From Berberis thunbergii (lineage: Eukaryota; Streptophyta; Magnoliopsida; Ranunculales; Berberidaceae): a DNA stretch of 64,000 nt. The stretch covers positions 186,001 to 250,000 of the forward strand of contig QNQO01000806.1 in NCBI GenBank assembly GCA_003290165.1. Direction: 5' to 3'. The position numbers and the translations under genes are program-made. Below the pieces are notes generated by a model. It had not been told where the DNA came from, ran no database searches, and saw nothing but the letters and a program-made list of their open reading frames with translations. This document shows, piece by piece, positions 21,830 through 34,120 of the stretch (positions are counted from its first letter, which is position 1; each line of letters starts with the position of its first letter).

Positions 21830-24800
21830 ATGAAGAGCTTATCAACTTCTTCTTCACTCCTCTCCAAAGTCTCTCTTCTTCTCCACATCGACTCGACGAA
21901 ACAACAACAACAACAACAACAAAAGAGGAAGAAATGGTTCCTTCCATTAGTCTTCACTCTAATCTTCTCATCTTTGCTCGTCATTGTATCCATCTTTGCT
22001 TCCAACGGAATCTTACCCGTCTCTCGCCCTAAATTCAATCATCAAAAACCCGTCTTTGTCGAATCAAAACTACACATTTCGCCCATTTCAACTAAACCAA
22101 TTCCTCGAATTGCGTATCTGATCTCTGGATCGACTGGGGATGGGGAGAGCTTGAAGAGGACGCTTAGAGCTCTGTACCATCCCATTAATCAGTATGTAGT
22201 GCATTTAGACCTTGAAGCTTCGGCGGATGAGAGATTAGATTTGATGAATTTTGTGAGAAATGAGCCAGTTTTTAGTAAAGTGGGGAATGTTCGAGTTATC
22301 GTTAGAGCCAATTTGGTCACTTACAGAGGCCCTACTATGGTTAGTAATACGCTTCATGCCGCGGCCATCTTGTTGACGGAAGGTGGAGATTGGGATTGGT
22401 TTATTAATCTCAGTGCTTCTGATTATCCTTTAGTGACCCAAGATGGTAATTTTCTTCTTTACTATTCTCCTTTTCTTGCTTCCTATTTTCTTGTAGAATT
22501 ACTTAATTTCAGAGATGGCTTCTTTCAATCTTGCTTAATTCACTTCCTTATGCATTGGGAATATGTGATCTGGCTTTAGATCATAACAATAATCTAGTAC
22601 CATAATAGGATCTATGGGGTGTCGTTGGAATGATGGTTAAAAAAAAAAAAAACCTATATGTAACAAGACATACTGCTTCTGGGTTTTATATTCATTTTGA
22701 GTTTCCTTTTTTTTTTATTTAGGATTATTATATTATTGTGTTTAGTATATCCACTTGTCTGTGCTATTATCGATTCTTCCACTTTTTATTTATTTATTTA
22801 TTTATTATTATTATTATTTATATTTTTTTATTTTATTTTTATTTTTAATGAAATGCTATATATGCACTTAACTTAATTCACCTTCGATTTCCATGAAACA
22901 GATCTTCTTCATACCTTATCCAGTATACCAAGAGACCTTAATTTTATTGAGCATACAAGTGACATTGGATGGAAAGAGTACGATTCTTTCAATTTTCTAT
23001 AACATAGTATGTTTATCAGTTTAACGTTAAGCTTACCAAAAAGATGTTGGTTTTTGTACATTTTATAGATATCAGCGAGCAAAGCCAATTATCATAGATC
23101 CTGGGCTATATAGCATAAAAAATCGGATGTATTCTGGATTTCAGAGAAAAGAAGTGTTCCTACAGCATTTAAGCTTTTCACAGGTAACAGCTTCATAGTG
23201 TAGAAATGTGGTAACTGAATTCTACAAAAGTACAACAAATATGGTATAATTAGGGAACATGCGGGTTGACTCACTATAACTATAAAACTGACTGTGGTTC
23301 CATAAGGTATAAAGGTTCATTATGCTTTAGGACAATTTATTCTTGTTAAAGATTTTATTCAATTGTTATGACACGGTTTTGTTGCTGTTTTAGTTTCTTA
23401 CGCCAATCTATGAGTAGATTAGTTTCAACACATTTTCCTACAAGCCTAGAGATGCAAGCAGGAAACTTTGGTTTTTTGCTTCCTTAATGAGGTATTAAGT
23501 GGTTGATCAAGAAAATGCCTCTCCTGTCTTTTCTTGATTGGTCTAATTATGAAAACGTGGACTTCTAATCAAGTAAGCTATGTCATGTGGCGTTGGCTAT
23601 CATATTGAGGTGAAAGAGGGTATTTTGACTAGTTTCATTGAGCTATCACTCCTATATCAGCTATTTGACTTTTCTTGGTCTTGATTCCCATGTGGTCAAG
23701 AGATATATATTCCACATTAGTCTCACCTTTTTGAAATAACCACAACGACAACTCAAATGGTGCATTAGAATGACAAGATCATTGCTATAATGAAATTAGA
23801 ATAGTGTCTCTCTTCATTTCTATTTGTAATGTTGTTTCTTTTTCTTCCAACATGGTCTTTTAACAATGTCAAGTCACAAAGCTGAGAATTGACATCAGTT
23901 TCTCACTGTTGACAATATCATCAAGAGAGGACTGTTGATTCTTCCTAATCCTTCCTAGAGAGTGTTAACATTTGAACTGAATGCTTCAGTGAGATTGTAA
24001 GCACAAATTCTTGATTCCATTCAGCAGTGGGCAGAGACTTGGTCTTCAACAAACTTGGGCAGCTCCCACTTGTTACTCACTGGGAGGTGGGTTTGGGCTA
24101 GAATACTTCATGCCATTGCTTGGGTAGTCTGGAAGGAGAGAAATAATAGGATCTTCAAAAGTATTTCCAAAGATGTACATAGTTTATGGAACTAAAAATC
24201 ACTCACGGGTTTAGTGTCAACACGTGGGATATATTCAAAGATACTCCTCTTATATGTTCGACTTGGGTGAGATAGTGAGAGATCTAAATTGATAGAATTA
24301 ATACTGTAACTAAGCGAGAATTGAAATACGAAGCATGAATTGAATTGTAATAAACCTAAGATAAAAATAAGTAAACAAAATAAATACTCTTTTATTCAAT
24401 CAATTGTCTAACAATGAACAACCTACACCCTACTTATAATTGTCATAACTTCTCTGGCACCAAAACAAACCTAATTCTAATTAAAAACCAACGCCTTCTC
24501 TCGTATGGGCTATTACTAAATATGCCCAATTATTCCTAACACTAATCTAACCCTAATATTGGTGGTCGGAGGACGGCAGACTACTGTCTATCGAGGGAGT
24601 GTTGTTGATCGACTGATGATGGAATTAAACGGGGTGGGTCAATGAGGAGAAAGAGGAGCGGGGGGTCTGTGATCGACTGGCCAAGGGTTTTTACAGAGTG
24701 GGTCAATGTGACTGATCGAGACAAGGGGAAGAGGAGGTTGATCGATGTGGTGCAGGTCAGGGGGAAGCAGGAGGTTGATCGATGTTGTGTAGGATAGGGG

Positions 24801-27800
24801 AAGTAGGAGACACTTGTGCAACGCCGGCTATTTGTGCAACATCACCAGCTGGCAGGAAGAGGGGTGCGATCTGGGCGATTGTCCCGGTGATGGGTTGTGT
24901 GTCACCGCTACCTGTGGTGCTGGAGGAGGGGTTCTGTAGTGCTATCGGAATTGGTGGTGTTGTGTATGCCCTTTGGCTTTCATGCATGAAAAAACTATGT
25001 GAGCATCAGTCGCATCTCCTTCATCTCCTTTGCCAGTGCCTTCGCTAGTTGGAGTCGCCCTTCTTCTGTTATCTCCCAAGCTTTTCTTCTCAAACAAATT
25101 TTTCGTGAAATCGAACGTAATATCTTGAACCATTTCGACTCTGATATCAATTGATAGACTTGAAACTATAACTATGAATGAATTGAAATTCAAAGCAGGA
25201 ATTGAATTGAAATAAACCTATGATAAAACAAGTAAACAAAATAAATACTCTTTTATTCAATCAACAGTCTAACAAGAAGCAACCTACACCTTATTTATAT
25301 TTGTCTTAACTTCTTTGGCAAGAAAACAAACCTAATTTTAACTGGAAACCAATGGCCTAACTATATGGGTTGTTACTAAATAGGCCCAATTATTTCTAAT
25401 ACTAATCTAATCCTAATATTGCTAATACTGTCTACATCACATTATTAATTGTGTACTATATATAATACAATTTTGTTCTGCTTGTTAAAAAAAAATCCAA
25501 AAATTAATATAGGGATTGATCGTCAAAAGAAGGAAGATCTTTTATAAATAAACTCCTTGATTATCATCTTAATGATAATTTCTGTGAAAGTAGCCTTGAA
25601 TATTAGGTTTGTAAATGTGGATCTCTAGACTTTGAGGAAAGTTCCTTGACATGGGAGGATCTGATTGTTGATCGATGGATGAGGAAGAAGTTAGGGTATA
25701 TTTGGTTGCATGGAATCCATGGGGACTACTTGAATTGGTGGGAAGACCGCTTGTCAATGATGCACGGACTCTTAGAAAAATTTCCATTCCGACACTCGCT
25801 GAACACGCATCAGACACTTGGTCAACGTGTCGCCGGGGTCAGACACATGGTCTATGTGGTCAACGTGTCGAACACCCCTCTGACCCATCCAAAACTTGGT
25901 CAGGACAGTCAAGACTCGACAACCAAATTTATGTTATTTTTATTTTTAATTTAACTCATATAACCACTTAATTTGAAGGTTGTTAGTCCATGAAAAGTGA
26001 AAAACTTTCAATTATGATTTAGGAGTCAAGATAGAAAGGGCGATGAAATGCCACTACGGCATAAAGGTAGTCTATGCTTCTTATTAATCTTTGTTAATTC
26101 TTCTCTCGTCTACTTCCTTACTTCACGTTGTTTTTTTACAAAATGTTATTTTCTTCTCTACTTTTATACATTTTCTCGTTTTTACTGTTGTTTCTTCATG
26201 TTCTTTTCTATTTATTTTTCCTACTTGCAATAGAAGTAAGGATGCATTGTTTGTTTTTTCTATTTAAACTCTTTCTTTATTGAGTTTTTGTTTATCTTCA
26301 TTTGGTTTTATTGAAAAAAATATATGATGTGTCATCGTGTTCCCTAGTCCTAGTTTTTTGAAAATTGTCGAGTCAGCGCATCGTGTCTGTGTCCATGCAT
26401 CCTTGCTGCTTGTGTTTAAAGAAAATTTGATCAAAATATGGTGGACCACTTATCACGAGTTCTAGTTCGTGATCAAAGGTGGGGAGTTAAACTCCCGTGA
26501 AATATGAGAAATCTATTTCTTTGGAAAGGAGTTGGGATTTTCATGTTTCATGGGAATTCAACTCCCACCTTTGATTAAAATGCTGAATCCATGATAAACG
26601 GTTCATCACATTTTGATTAAATTTGCCTTAAACACAAGTGATCTTCCATGGATTCTATGAAATTGGATTTAACTTTAAAACACGTAATACTTTGTAGATC
26701 TAAACTCGTACATATATAGTACATCACCATCTCTCATCCAGGCGACGTGGGACTATATTCTACCCTTTGTAGCTTGCCAATCCTTTTGAGATCCATGGGC
26801 TCTTGGGCTTCTCCCGCGCCCTCCCCTTCAGGTCCGCCTACACTAGGGTATCACAGTCCACCCCTTGGGAGCTCAACATTCTCGTTGGCACACTTTCGGC
26901 TAGGTTAGGCTCTGATACCATTCTGTAACGACCCGATCCATTGAGTATTATATTATCCGCTTTGGACCCAAGGCTCGCACGGCTTTAAAACACGTAGTAC
27001 TTTGTAGATCCAAACTCGTATATATATATAGTACATCACCCTTCCTTACCCAGCGATATGAGACTATGATCTATTTTTGTAGTTTGCCAACCTTCTTGGG
27101 ATCCATGGCTTCTTGAGCTTCTCCCGCACATTCCTCTCATGTCCACCCACTAAAGGGTATCACAAGAGGAAAGGCTTAACGTTTCAAACGATGATGGCTT
27201 CTTTCTGGTGAGGGAGAGAGGAAAGTATCGGGGATGCTAATAGTGTAGGATAAATGGATAGTGTTGGTCTCGTAGTACTTATAGTTTTGGGGGCTAGAGT
27301 TAAGCTCTCACTGCCTTTTCAAGAGTTGACCACAGGCAGGTTCCCTTCTTTGCCATTTTTCTTTATATTAGCCTGGGGTTGGAATTGAAAGGATTGGTTT
27401 AAGCCCATGATTACGTTCTTTCCAATATGGATATACAAAGAAAATTTGCCTTAATATATGTGTTCTGTTAGTGACTGTCTAAATTCTTACTTGATATGAA
27501 TAAGCATATGAGAATTTCAAATAATGAAGAAAATTTCAGATATCAGATTTTGATTTGAACAATTTTCTGTATCCAAAATTTTGTGGATGTGGATTGAACA
27601 TGTATTCTTTCTGATAGTATCAAACCCAATAATGTTGTGCATCAAAGTATTAGCTAACCAATAATAGAAACTATTTCATTGACGTAGTGTCTCAGTTAAT
27701 GTCACTCTGTATTGAACTATTCAAATTTTTGGCAATTTGTGTGAACTCACCAGATTTCATCATTCCGATGCTAGTGGTAAAGGGATTTGACTTTTGGAAG

Positions 27801-28999
27801 TAAGAGTTGGAATGCCATGTTTCTATGAGGCAGCTTTTCCATGTTCACGGAACTATATAGTCTTAACATAGATTGTCATGAAGCTCTATGATGGTCAAGA
27901 GTATAATGCTATTTTCACTAATATATTTAAATGTTATTTTGTACTTATAAAATTGAAAAGCTTAGCATTAGCTGTATTTCCTTCTTTTTTTAAATATATG
28001 TTTATAGCTGATAGACCAACTCCTCTAAGTAGGCTTGACAACAGGTCATGTCATGTCAAAGAGGGTTGCTTGTGACAGGATTGGCTGTTATAACTTATAA
28101 CACCCTAGTACCCACTTTCCTAGCAGTCCCCTGTATTTTGTTAGCAATAAGCTTCTCCCATTAGTGCATTCGCTTAATATTATGCTGACTGACTTCCGGT
28201 CCCCTGCAAGCATAATGGTGGTTCGAAACAAGTTTTCTCAGAGAACAATTGGCAATTTAGTCGTATGAAACTCATAGATTACCAATTAATGATGATCCTG
28301 GATGCCCTGTTGAATTAGAATTTGCTCACTATCCTTGTTGAAAATGATGGCATATAAGATGCATGTAGCTTGAGTTACGATAATACTTTTTAGTCATATG
28401 TTAGACATTATTGTGGTGGGATCAAGTTTGTTTTGAGTGTGTTAAACCTTTCTTTTAACAATCAGTCATGTATTTTGTTTTTCTCAGGTTCAGCTTGGAT
28501 GATGCTTTCTAGACCTTTTACAGATTTCTGTATATGGGGTTGGGACAATCTCCCAAGGACAGTCCTAATGTACTATACCAACTTCCTCTCCTCGCCTGAG
28601 GGATACTTCCATACTGTCATTTGCAATGCTGATAACTTCCGGAACGCAACTGTCAACCATGACCTCCACTTTATATCTTGGGATAATCCTCCCAAGCAGC
28701 ATCCCCACTTCCTCACAGACAATGACTTCCAAAGGATGGTCGACAGCAATACCCCGTTTGCGAGGAAGTTTGGCCACAATGAGCCAGTGCTTGACAAGAT
28801 CGATACGGTGCTTTTAGGCCGCACTCCCGATGGATTTGTGCATGGTGGATGGTCTATTGATGGTGGAAATGCAACCATGAGTATCCCTTATTTAGCAAAT
28901 ATATCTGAGCTCAAACCAGGCCCTGGTGCAGAAAGGCTCAAACACCTTATCACAGGTTTGTTATCGGCGAAAGATTTTGATTCAACGCACTGTCTTTGA
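21830..28999 (+). CDS. GT14 glucuronosyltransferase-like gene, frameshifted
   Basis: Four exons: 21,830-22,445, 22,902-22,977, 23,069-23,183 and 28,488-28,999. The product resembles plant GlcAT14-type enzymes (CAZy GT14), Golgi type-II membrane proteins that add glucuronic acid to arabinogalactan glycans. A poly-Gln tract and Lys/Arg-rich stretch are followed by a membrane anchor (LPLVFTLIFSSLLVIVSIF). The catalytic region follows: RIAYLISGSTGDGESLKRTL, WDWFINLSASDYPL, CIWGWDNLPRTVLMYY, SPEGYFHTVICN, and a C-terminus GPGAERLKHLI. Start 21,830 gives a normal-length protein of about 439 residues if the frame were whole. Exon 3 is one base short: the A run at 23,117-23,122 has six A, and the expected frame resumes after it. 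Read as given, translation stops just inside exon 4. Either a recent null allele or a homopolymer error. Intron 3 is about 5.3 kb of repeats. Confidence 0.88.
23830..24190 (+). pseudogene. LINE 3' fragment (zf-RVT region)
   Basis: The + strand encodes FLTVDNIIKRGLLILPN (about 23,895-23,950) and then WAETWSSTN plus HAIAWVVWKERNNRIFK (24,022-24,190). Both are signatures of the zinc-binding region after the reverse transcriptase in plant LINEs. The frame is broken between them. It is a 5'-truncated, decayed copy inside intron 3 of the GT14 gene. Confidence 0.78.
24290..25435 (-). mobile_element. Short LTR element (TRIM-like)
   Basis: Direct repeats at 24,290 to about 24,560 and 25,152 to about 25,435 share 'aaataaatactcttttattc', 'caacctacacc' and 'taggcccaattatt'-type blocks at roughly 80% identity by eye. 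Just left of the second repeat is GACTCTGATATCAA, the complement of a methionine-tRNA primer-binding site (TTGATATCAGAGTC). That makes the right copy the 5' LTR of a minus-strand element. The about 590-bp interior has no pol. Confidence 0.65.
25693..26670. mobile_element. Interrupted palindromic MITE
   Basis: A MITE end (GGGTATATTTGGTTGCATGG) at 25,693 and inverted arms around 'caaaggtggggagttaaact' (26,475) and 'ggaattcaactcccaccttt' (26,550) belong to one family of palindromic elements. Between about 25,760 and 26,400 another unit with ends like ATGCACGGACTC and GTGTCCATGCAT appears to have inserted. The right outer end is cut off where the TRIM repeat begins. Exact borders are uncertain. 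Confidence 0.45.
26672..27164 (-). mobile_element. TRIM retrotransposon with about 68-bp interior
   Basis: The right LTR is 26,924-27,164 (TGTAACGACCCG ... GGGTATCACA, 241 bp). The left LTR, about 26,672-26,855, lacks its first about 55 bp. The interior (26,856-26,923) holds only a complement of a polypurine tract (GTCCACCCCTT) and a complement of the primer-binding site (GCTCTGATACCA), so the element is on the minus strand with essentially nothing but priming signals. It lies in intron 3 of the GT14 gene. Confidence 0.8.
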
Positions 29000-29719
29000 G
29001 AAGGCAGAAACATGTGGCTAACAAATGGATACTCACTATGAAGACTCATGGTGTCGTAATTATTATACACATAACCACTTTCTTGCAACAGTTGATGCTG
29101 TGGAGGCTCTTCTGTTCAATTGAATAAACAAAGGTCTATCAGTTCCTTTGTTGATGTGTGGGTTCAACGTGTCACACAAGCTTCCATCTTTGAAGAAGGT
29201 AAGTGTGTCAGACATGCTTGTCTAGTTCTAGTTCAACCTTCATTTTTCATTAAATAGCCATGTGCTGTTTTAGTGCATGCTGGCTGTCTTGTGATCCACT
29301 TAGAGAAACGATTGTCACACTTCTAGTGCTCCTTTGTGGAGGTCTTAGGGTTGTGTTGTCTTGTGATGCACTTAGACAAGCGGTGGACACGTCTACTTCC
29401 TATGCAGAGGTCTTAGTTTTGTTATATTGTTGTGCCATTATTAATGAAATTGTACACTAATGTTATTTAATCTGGATATTGTCTGACAATTATATCGCCA
29501 TATAGCCTGCTCATAGTTGATTCTTTGATGTGTTTGTGAGTAGCCTATATCCTAAATGATTCAGCCAATGTCAAGCACTCGAGCCTTACCTGCAACTCAA
29601 AACATTTATTTGTTTTTTGGATTGGAAAATGCGAGGGGTTTATAGAATACCCCGTGTTATGGTACTACAATCTACGTATTCTAACGTTTTTTTTAACTTT
29701 TGCAGCTAGTTTAGCATAC

Positions 29720-29842
29720 ATAAAAAAAATCTCATCATTATGGGTTACCCGAGATTTGAACCCGGAACTAGTCGGATGGAGTAGATGGCCAAGCAGAGTC
29801 CTTTCAGTTTGTTAACCCTTGGTCTGACATTTTTTTTCCCGG
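29720..29842 (-). mobile_element. SINE remnant
   Basis: On the minus strand GGGTTCAAATCTCGG matches a pol III B box. An A-box-like TTAACAAACTGAAAGG lies about 45 bp upstream, and a short A-rich tail lies at the 29,720 end. No target duplication was found. Confidence 0.5.
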
Positions 29843-29903
29843 TAACCACCCGAAAAGGCTAATTGGTCGAGCACAAAGTTGTTCTTGATTTGCTGTAACT
29901 TAA

Positions 29904-30220
29904 GGGTGTCTTTGGTTATATGGAATTTTATGCCATGAGAATCCATGAGGGAATCACCTAAATTTAAGTTAATTTGAGGTTCAATCATTAATCCACTATT
30001 TGATTTTGTGATCAATGGTAGAAATTAAAGTCTCATGAACTTAAGAATCTCATGCTTTAGGGGGATAAATGAGTGATTCTCATGTTCATGAAACTTTCAT
30101 TTCCACCATTAATCACAAAATCAAATGGTGGATTGGTGAGTATATATCAAATTAGCTTAGATTTATGTGCTCCCTCCATGAATTCCCCTTACATACAATT
30201 CCATGCAACCAAACACACCC
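29904..30220. mobile_element. Tourist-like palindromic MITE, copy 1
   Basis: 317 bp, almost a perfect palindrome with arms around 'ttgattttgtgatcaatggt' and its complement. Ends are GGGTGTCTTTGGTT and AACCAAACACACCC. The flanking 3-bp duplication is TAA (29,901-29,903, 30,221-30,223). Size, terminus and TWA-type target fit PIF/Harbinger-derived (Tourist-like) MITEs. Confidence 0.85.
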
Positions 30221-30566
30221 TAAGTGGTATCGACCATCTTGCAAAACTCCCTAAGAGGCTTGAATCCCACACACAGAATTTTAAGACCAAAACCTCCAGT
30301 ATGATGTTTGAATGTACATTTTGCCCCCTCATGAGCCAGGTCATCCGCTAATCTCTTTGTATGTAATGATAAATGATGTAAGAGAAGAATGTGTATAGAA
30401 TAAAGAAACATTAAAAGGCAGATAATTAGAGCATCACCAAAGTCATTGTTAAAAGCTATGAAAAAATTTACGGAGTGCTTTCACGTGTATCTACAAAGCA
30501 AAGAGTTCAATAACTAACTCGGGAAGATGGACCAAAACTACTACCTCATACAACAACACGATAAGT

Positions 30567-31438
30567 GACGGAGCCAAAAATTTTGTTGAAGTGGGTGGAG
30601 TGATGAATTATATTAATGATAATATAATAATTAAATAATTTAATAAAAATTTAATTTGAACAATACATAAATAACTATACAAAACATCAATTATTAAACA
30701 AAACTTCATCTAATTTATGAAAAATAAAATGAATCAATAAACTAATTTGTAGGAGCACAAAAGATAAATATATGTGGGGACAAATCAAATTGGTATATAA
30801 ATTTAAAGGGCAAATTAATTTCAAATGTAAAATTAGATGTGGATAAAAATTGGGTTATTTGCGTTTTGTCACCTATTTATCATAAATAGCTAATTAGAGG
30901 TTACTCCATCATTAATCACTATTGCAATCTCCCCACAGAACTAGCAGTCAGCGTGCATTCATTGTCAAAAGGCTCACGTTGATTACCAAAATGTCCTCCA
31001 AACAATAGCCCACAAATAAACCTTAAGATACAAACATGTATCTTTAGGAAAAATTAATTGATCAAAATTTTCATCTATCTAGAAAAATCTATGAATAAAA
31101 TACAAAACTATACTTCGAGATACAAATTCTGAGAAAATTCATTTTTTAAACATTCTTTTTCCTCAAAACAGAAAAGAGAGGTTGGGTTTGCTGGTGGCTG
31201 ATGGTGATGGTGGAAAAAAACTAAATTAAACAAAGAAGGAGAGAGAGAAAGATAGTAGGAAGTGGGGCGATTGCCAGTGTGTAAACAGAAAGAGGGAACA
31301 GAAGAGAGGAAATGGGCGGAGTAGGGAGGGAGAACAGAAAGAGAGATAAAGGGGTGGGGCAGGACGAAGTCGTCAACATAGCAAGGGTAGGCATATTAGA
31401 AGTTAAGTGCCCCCACTTGCCCCCCATGTGGCTCCGTC
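30567..31438. mobile_element. Putative TIR element containing foldback arm
   Basis: Ends are GACGGAGCC and GGCTCCGTC, and the imperfect inverted match extends further in. Inside, 30,845-31,160 resembles one arm of the 16,878-18,202 foldback element (same order: 'gggttatttgc', 'gcagtcagcgtgcat', 'gattaccaaaatgtc'). No target duplication was identified, so the borders are tentative. Confidence 0.5.
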
Positions 31439-31531
31439 TCTGAGCACGGTGGAAGAAGCCATGACATTATTTTATGGAAATCAATACATAGTTGATAATC
31501 ACACCGCAATCTCATCATTCAAAGATTTTTA

Positions 31532-31797
31532 GTGTGGGGGTTTGGTTGGATGAAATCTTATTTCATGGGGTGTTACTTATCATCTATCATTAAATTTTGT
31601 GATGAATAGTGAGAATGAAAGTTCATGAATATGATAATCACACTCATTGATCTCCAAAGCATGTGATTTTCATGTTCATGAAATTTTCATTCCCACTACT
31701 GATCATAAAATCTAATGGTTGATTGGCGAGTAGCCTCAAATTAGTTTAAAAGTAAGTGGTCCCCTCATGAATTTTCATGGAATCACCAAACACACCT
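31532..31797. mobile_element. Tourist-like palindromic MITE, copy 2
   Basis: The same family as the copy at 29,904: shared 'catgtgattttcatgttcat' core, ends GTGTGGGGGTTTGG and CCAAACACACCT, flanking TTA (31,529-31,531, 31,798-31,800). It is shorter (266 bp) and more diverged. Confidence 0.72.
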
Positions 31798-32907
31798 TTA
31801 GGTTCTACTAAAGATGGTTCACTCGTGCAACACCCAGAACATGAATGTCTACCACGAAGCTGCCACTGAAGAGTTGTCCAGCGGCAGTGATGCTACTAGC
31901 AATCAAGACACTTCTGCCTCTGCTCCAGAACTTTGCCTTGAAACACGTGTTCAAGGAAGCATATCTTAATGATTTTTTGTTGTACCTCCGTTGAGAATCT
32001 CGCCTCTCTTGCAAGAAATGTAAGAGGACGCGAACAGAAATTACTAATTACCTTTATTATTATAAAATTATGATCAAGGTTCCTCCTAGAATTTGATCAT
32101 GAATTGGTAGAAATTTCATTAATTTGATATTAACTTTAAGGTTTCCCAAATTTCTTGATTACAAATGAATCGTAGTTTTGCTATTCATTTTTCAAAGTTT
32201 GGCACTTAAAATAATATCAGTTGTTATTTTTATCCAAACTCCAATCCAAATTGCTCGAGATGTTGATAACAGATTGATAAAATTATGAGTCATAATCAAA
32301 GGTAAGAATAAAATTCTGAGTCATAATCATAATTTTATTAACCAAAGGTCTGATTATTAAATAATTTGACCAAAATTTGGATTTAATGTAGATTTGGGCT
32401 TATATATATCCATCAAATTAAGGGCATTATTAAGGAAAGGGGGTTCAACTTGGGTTTGAAACCTAATAGGTTAGTTCAATGGGACATAAAAGACAATAGG
32501 GGTCAGTAAATTATGAGCCCATTTCACCTTTTTTTCATTCCATCACGAGTAAGTCTAGTCAGCCAAGTTTTCTAGCCATTTTTTAGCTAAGTTTTGGGGT
32601 TTTTACACTTTTTACCTCATTTTTAAAACACAACCACCATCTATAGGAAGGGTAGAAGTATAAAAAAATCAAAACTTGGCCAAAAATGGCTAGCAAACCT
32701 GGCTAGCTAGAATTACAGTTCCACCACATACTTGGATTTTGAGAGTCTGGAGCCGAAACTGCCAATAAAGTTCCTCTTCCTCTACCCTTGTTGTCATTTT
32801 CTCTTTTCTTTTCAAGGACTACAACTGCTGCATGTCCTTGGTAAGGTTGTTGGAGGACCATCTTCAAAACCTCCAATGCTCAATCACCAGTGTGTATTGC
32901 ACTTGTT

Positions 32908-33051
32908 TTTTTTTTTTTTTTTTTTTTGAAAGGTAAGAAGGGTTTTTATAGGATTCAAGAACCCATAAAGATGTCGCAAGCTGGGTTTGAACCCATGACC
33001 TAGTAGTACCATCCGCCAAGCTCCAACCGTTGAGCTGTCATGCCATTGGTT
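32908..33051 (-). mobile_element. Complete tRNA-derived SINE
   Basis: On the minus strand it starts with an A-box-like region (GACAGCTCAACGGTTGGAGC) and B box GGGTTCAAACCC, and ends in a run of about 20 A. A perfect 15-bp direct repeat TGTATTGCACTTGTT flanks it (32,893-32,907 and 33,052-33,066), as expected for LINE-mediated insertion. Confidence 0.92.
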
Positions 33052-33135
33052 TGTATTGCACTTGTTACAACCAAGTTGGAGCCTACTTTGGTTGTTTCCT
33101 TGATTGAACATGATGCTGGTGGTTTCAGTTTGGAG

Positions 33136-34120
33136 TAGGGATGACAGTGGGGCGGATTTTCACGGATATCCGTCCCACTCGCTCCGTTTGAGGCGGATTT
33201 GGTTAAGGGTATATGGAGGTTAGGGCGGATACGGATATCTAAATTATATCCGTTTATTATTCGGGGCGGATACGGATTTAATCATATCCGCCCCGCGTAT
33301 ATCCGTTTAACCGGTTAAATTACTAAAACACCCTTAAAATATAAATAGGGAATACCCTCGTCTCATTCTCATCTATTTCATTTTTTATTTCATTCTCATT
33401 TCTCAACTCACAGCGAGGTTGAAGTCGAAGGCTGCTTCAGGCCCTCAAGGGTGGTCGAAGGTCTCAAAAGGTGGTCGAAGGTTGGTCTCGCAGGGTGGTC
33501 TCGGCCTCAAGGGTGGTCGCAGGGTCGAAGGCTGATCTCGGATCTCGGCCTCAAAGGGTGGTCGCAAGGTGATCTCGGTCGAAGGTGAGTCGCAGGTGGC
33601 TCTGAGATCTGCTTAGATCTGAGTTGCAAGGTTTCTCGTCAGTGAGATCGTTGGAGGTCAGATCGGGTGGTTCGATCTGCATCTGCGGTGGCTCGATCTG
33701 CGTCTGCGGTGGCTCGATTTGGTTGTTCGATCAATTGATTTGGTAGTTTTGTAATTCGATTTGGTAGTTTTGGTTGTTTGATCAAACGATCTGGTGGTAA
33801 TGAAATGGTTGTTGTTTGGTTGATATTTGAAAATGAAAATGATGTTGTGATTTGTTGTTGTTCGACCTGTTTGTTGAAAATAGTGTTGTGATTTGAGAAT
33901 GAAAATGGTGCTCTGATTTGAGAATGAAAATAGTTGAGAAATTTTTTTTTTTTCGGGTATTTGGGGCGGGGCGGATATTCACCAATCCATTCGGTTCGGA
34001 GATGGTTTTTATAAAATATGGTAAACGGATATCCGGGGCGGATTTGAATATCCATGATCTCCAGCGGGGCGGGGATGGATTTGTCCAAATCCGCTCCAAT
34101 CCGCCCCGTTGCCATCCCTA
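33136..34120. mobile_element. Non-autonomous hAT element 2
   Basis: Ends are TAGGGATGACAGTGGGGCGG and the complement of TAGGGATGGCAACGGGGCGG. The 8-bp duplication is GTTTGGAG (33,128-33,135, 34,121-34,128). The interior has GGTCGAAGG/GGTCTCGG minisatellite-like units near 33,420-33,600. ORFs of 105 and 179 codons on the minus strand are low-complexity with no transposase motif. Confidence 0.9.

Noticed and set aside
26924..27164. A Cassandra-type LTR carrying 5S rRNA
   Set aside because: I could not find 5S internal promoter boxes in the LTR, so only a general TRIM call is made.
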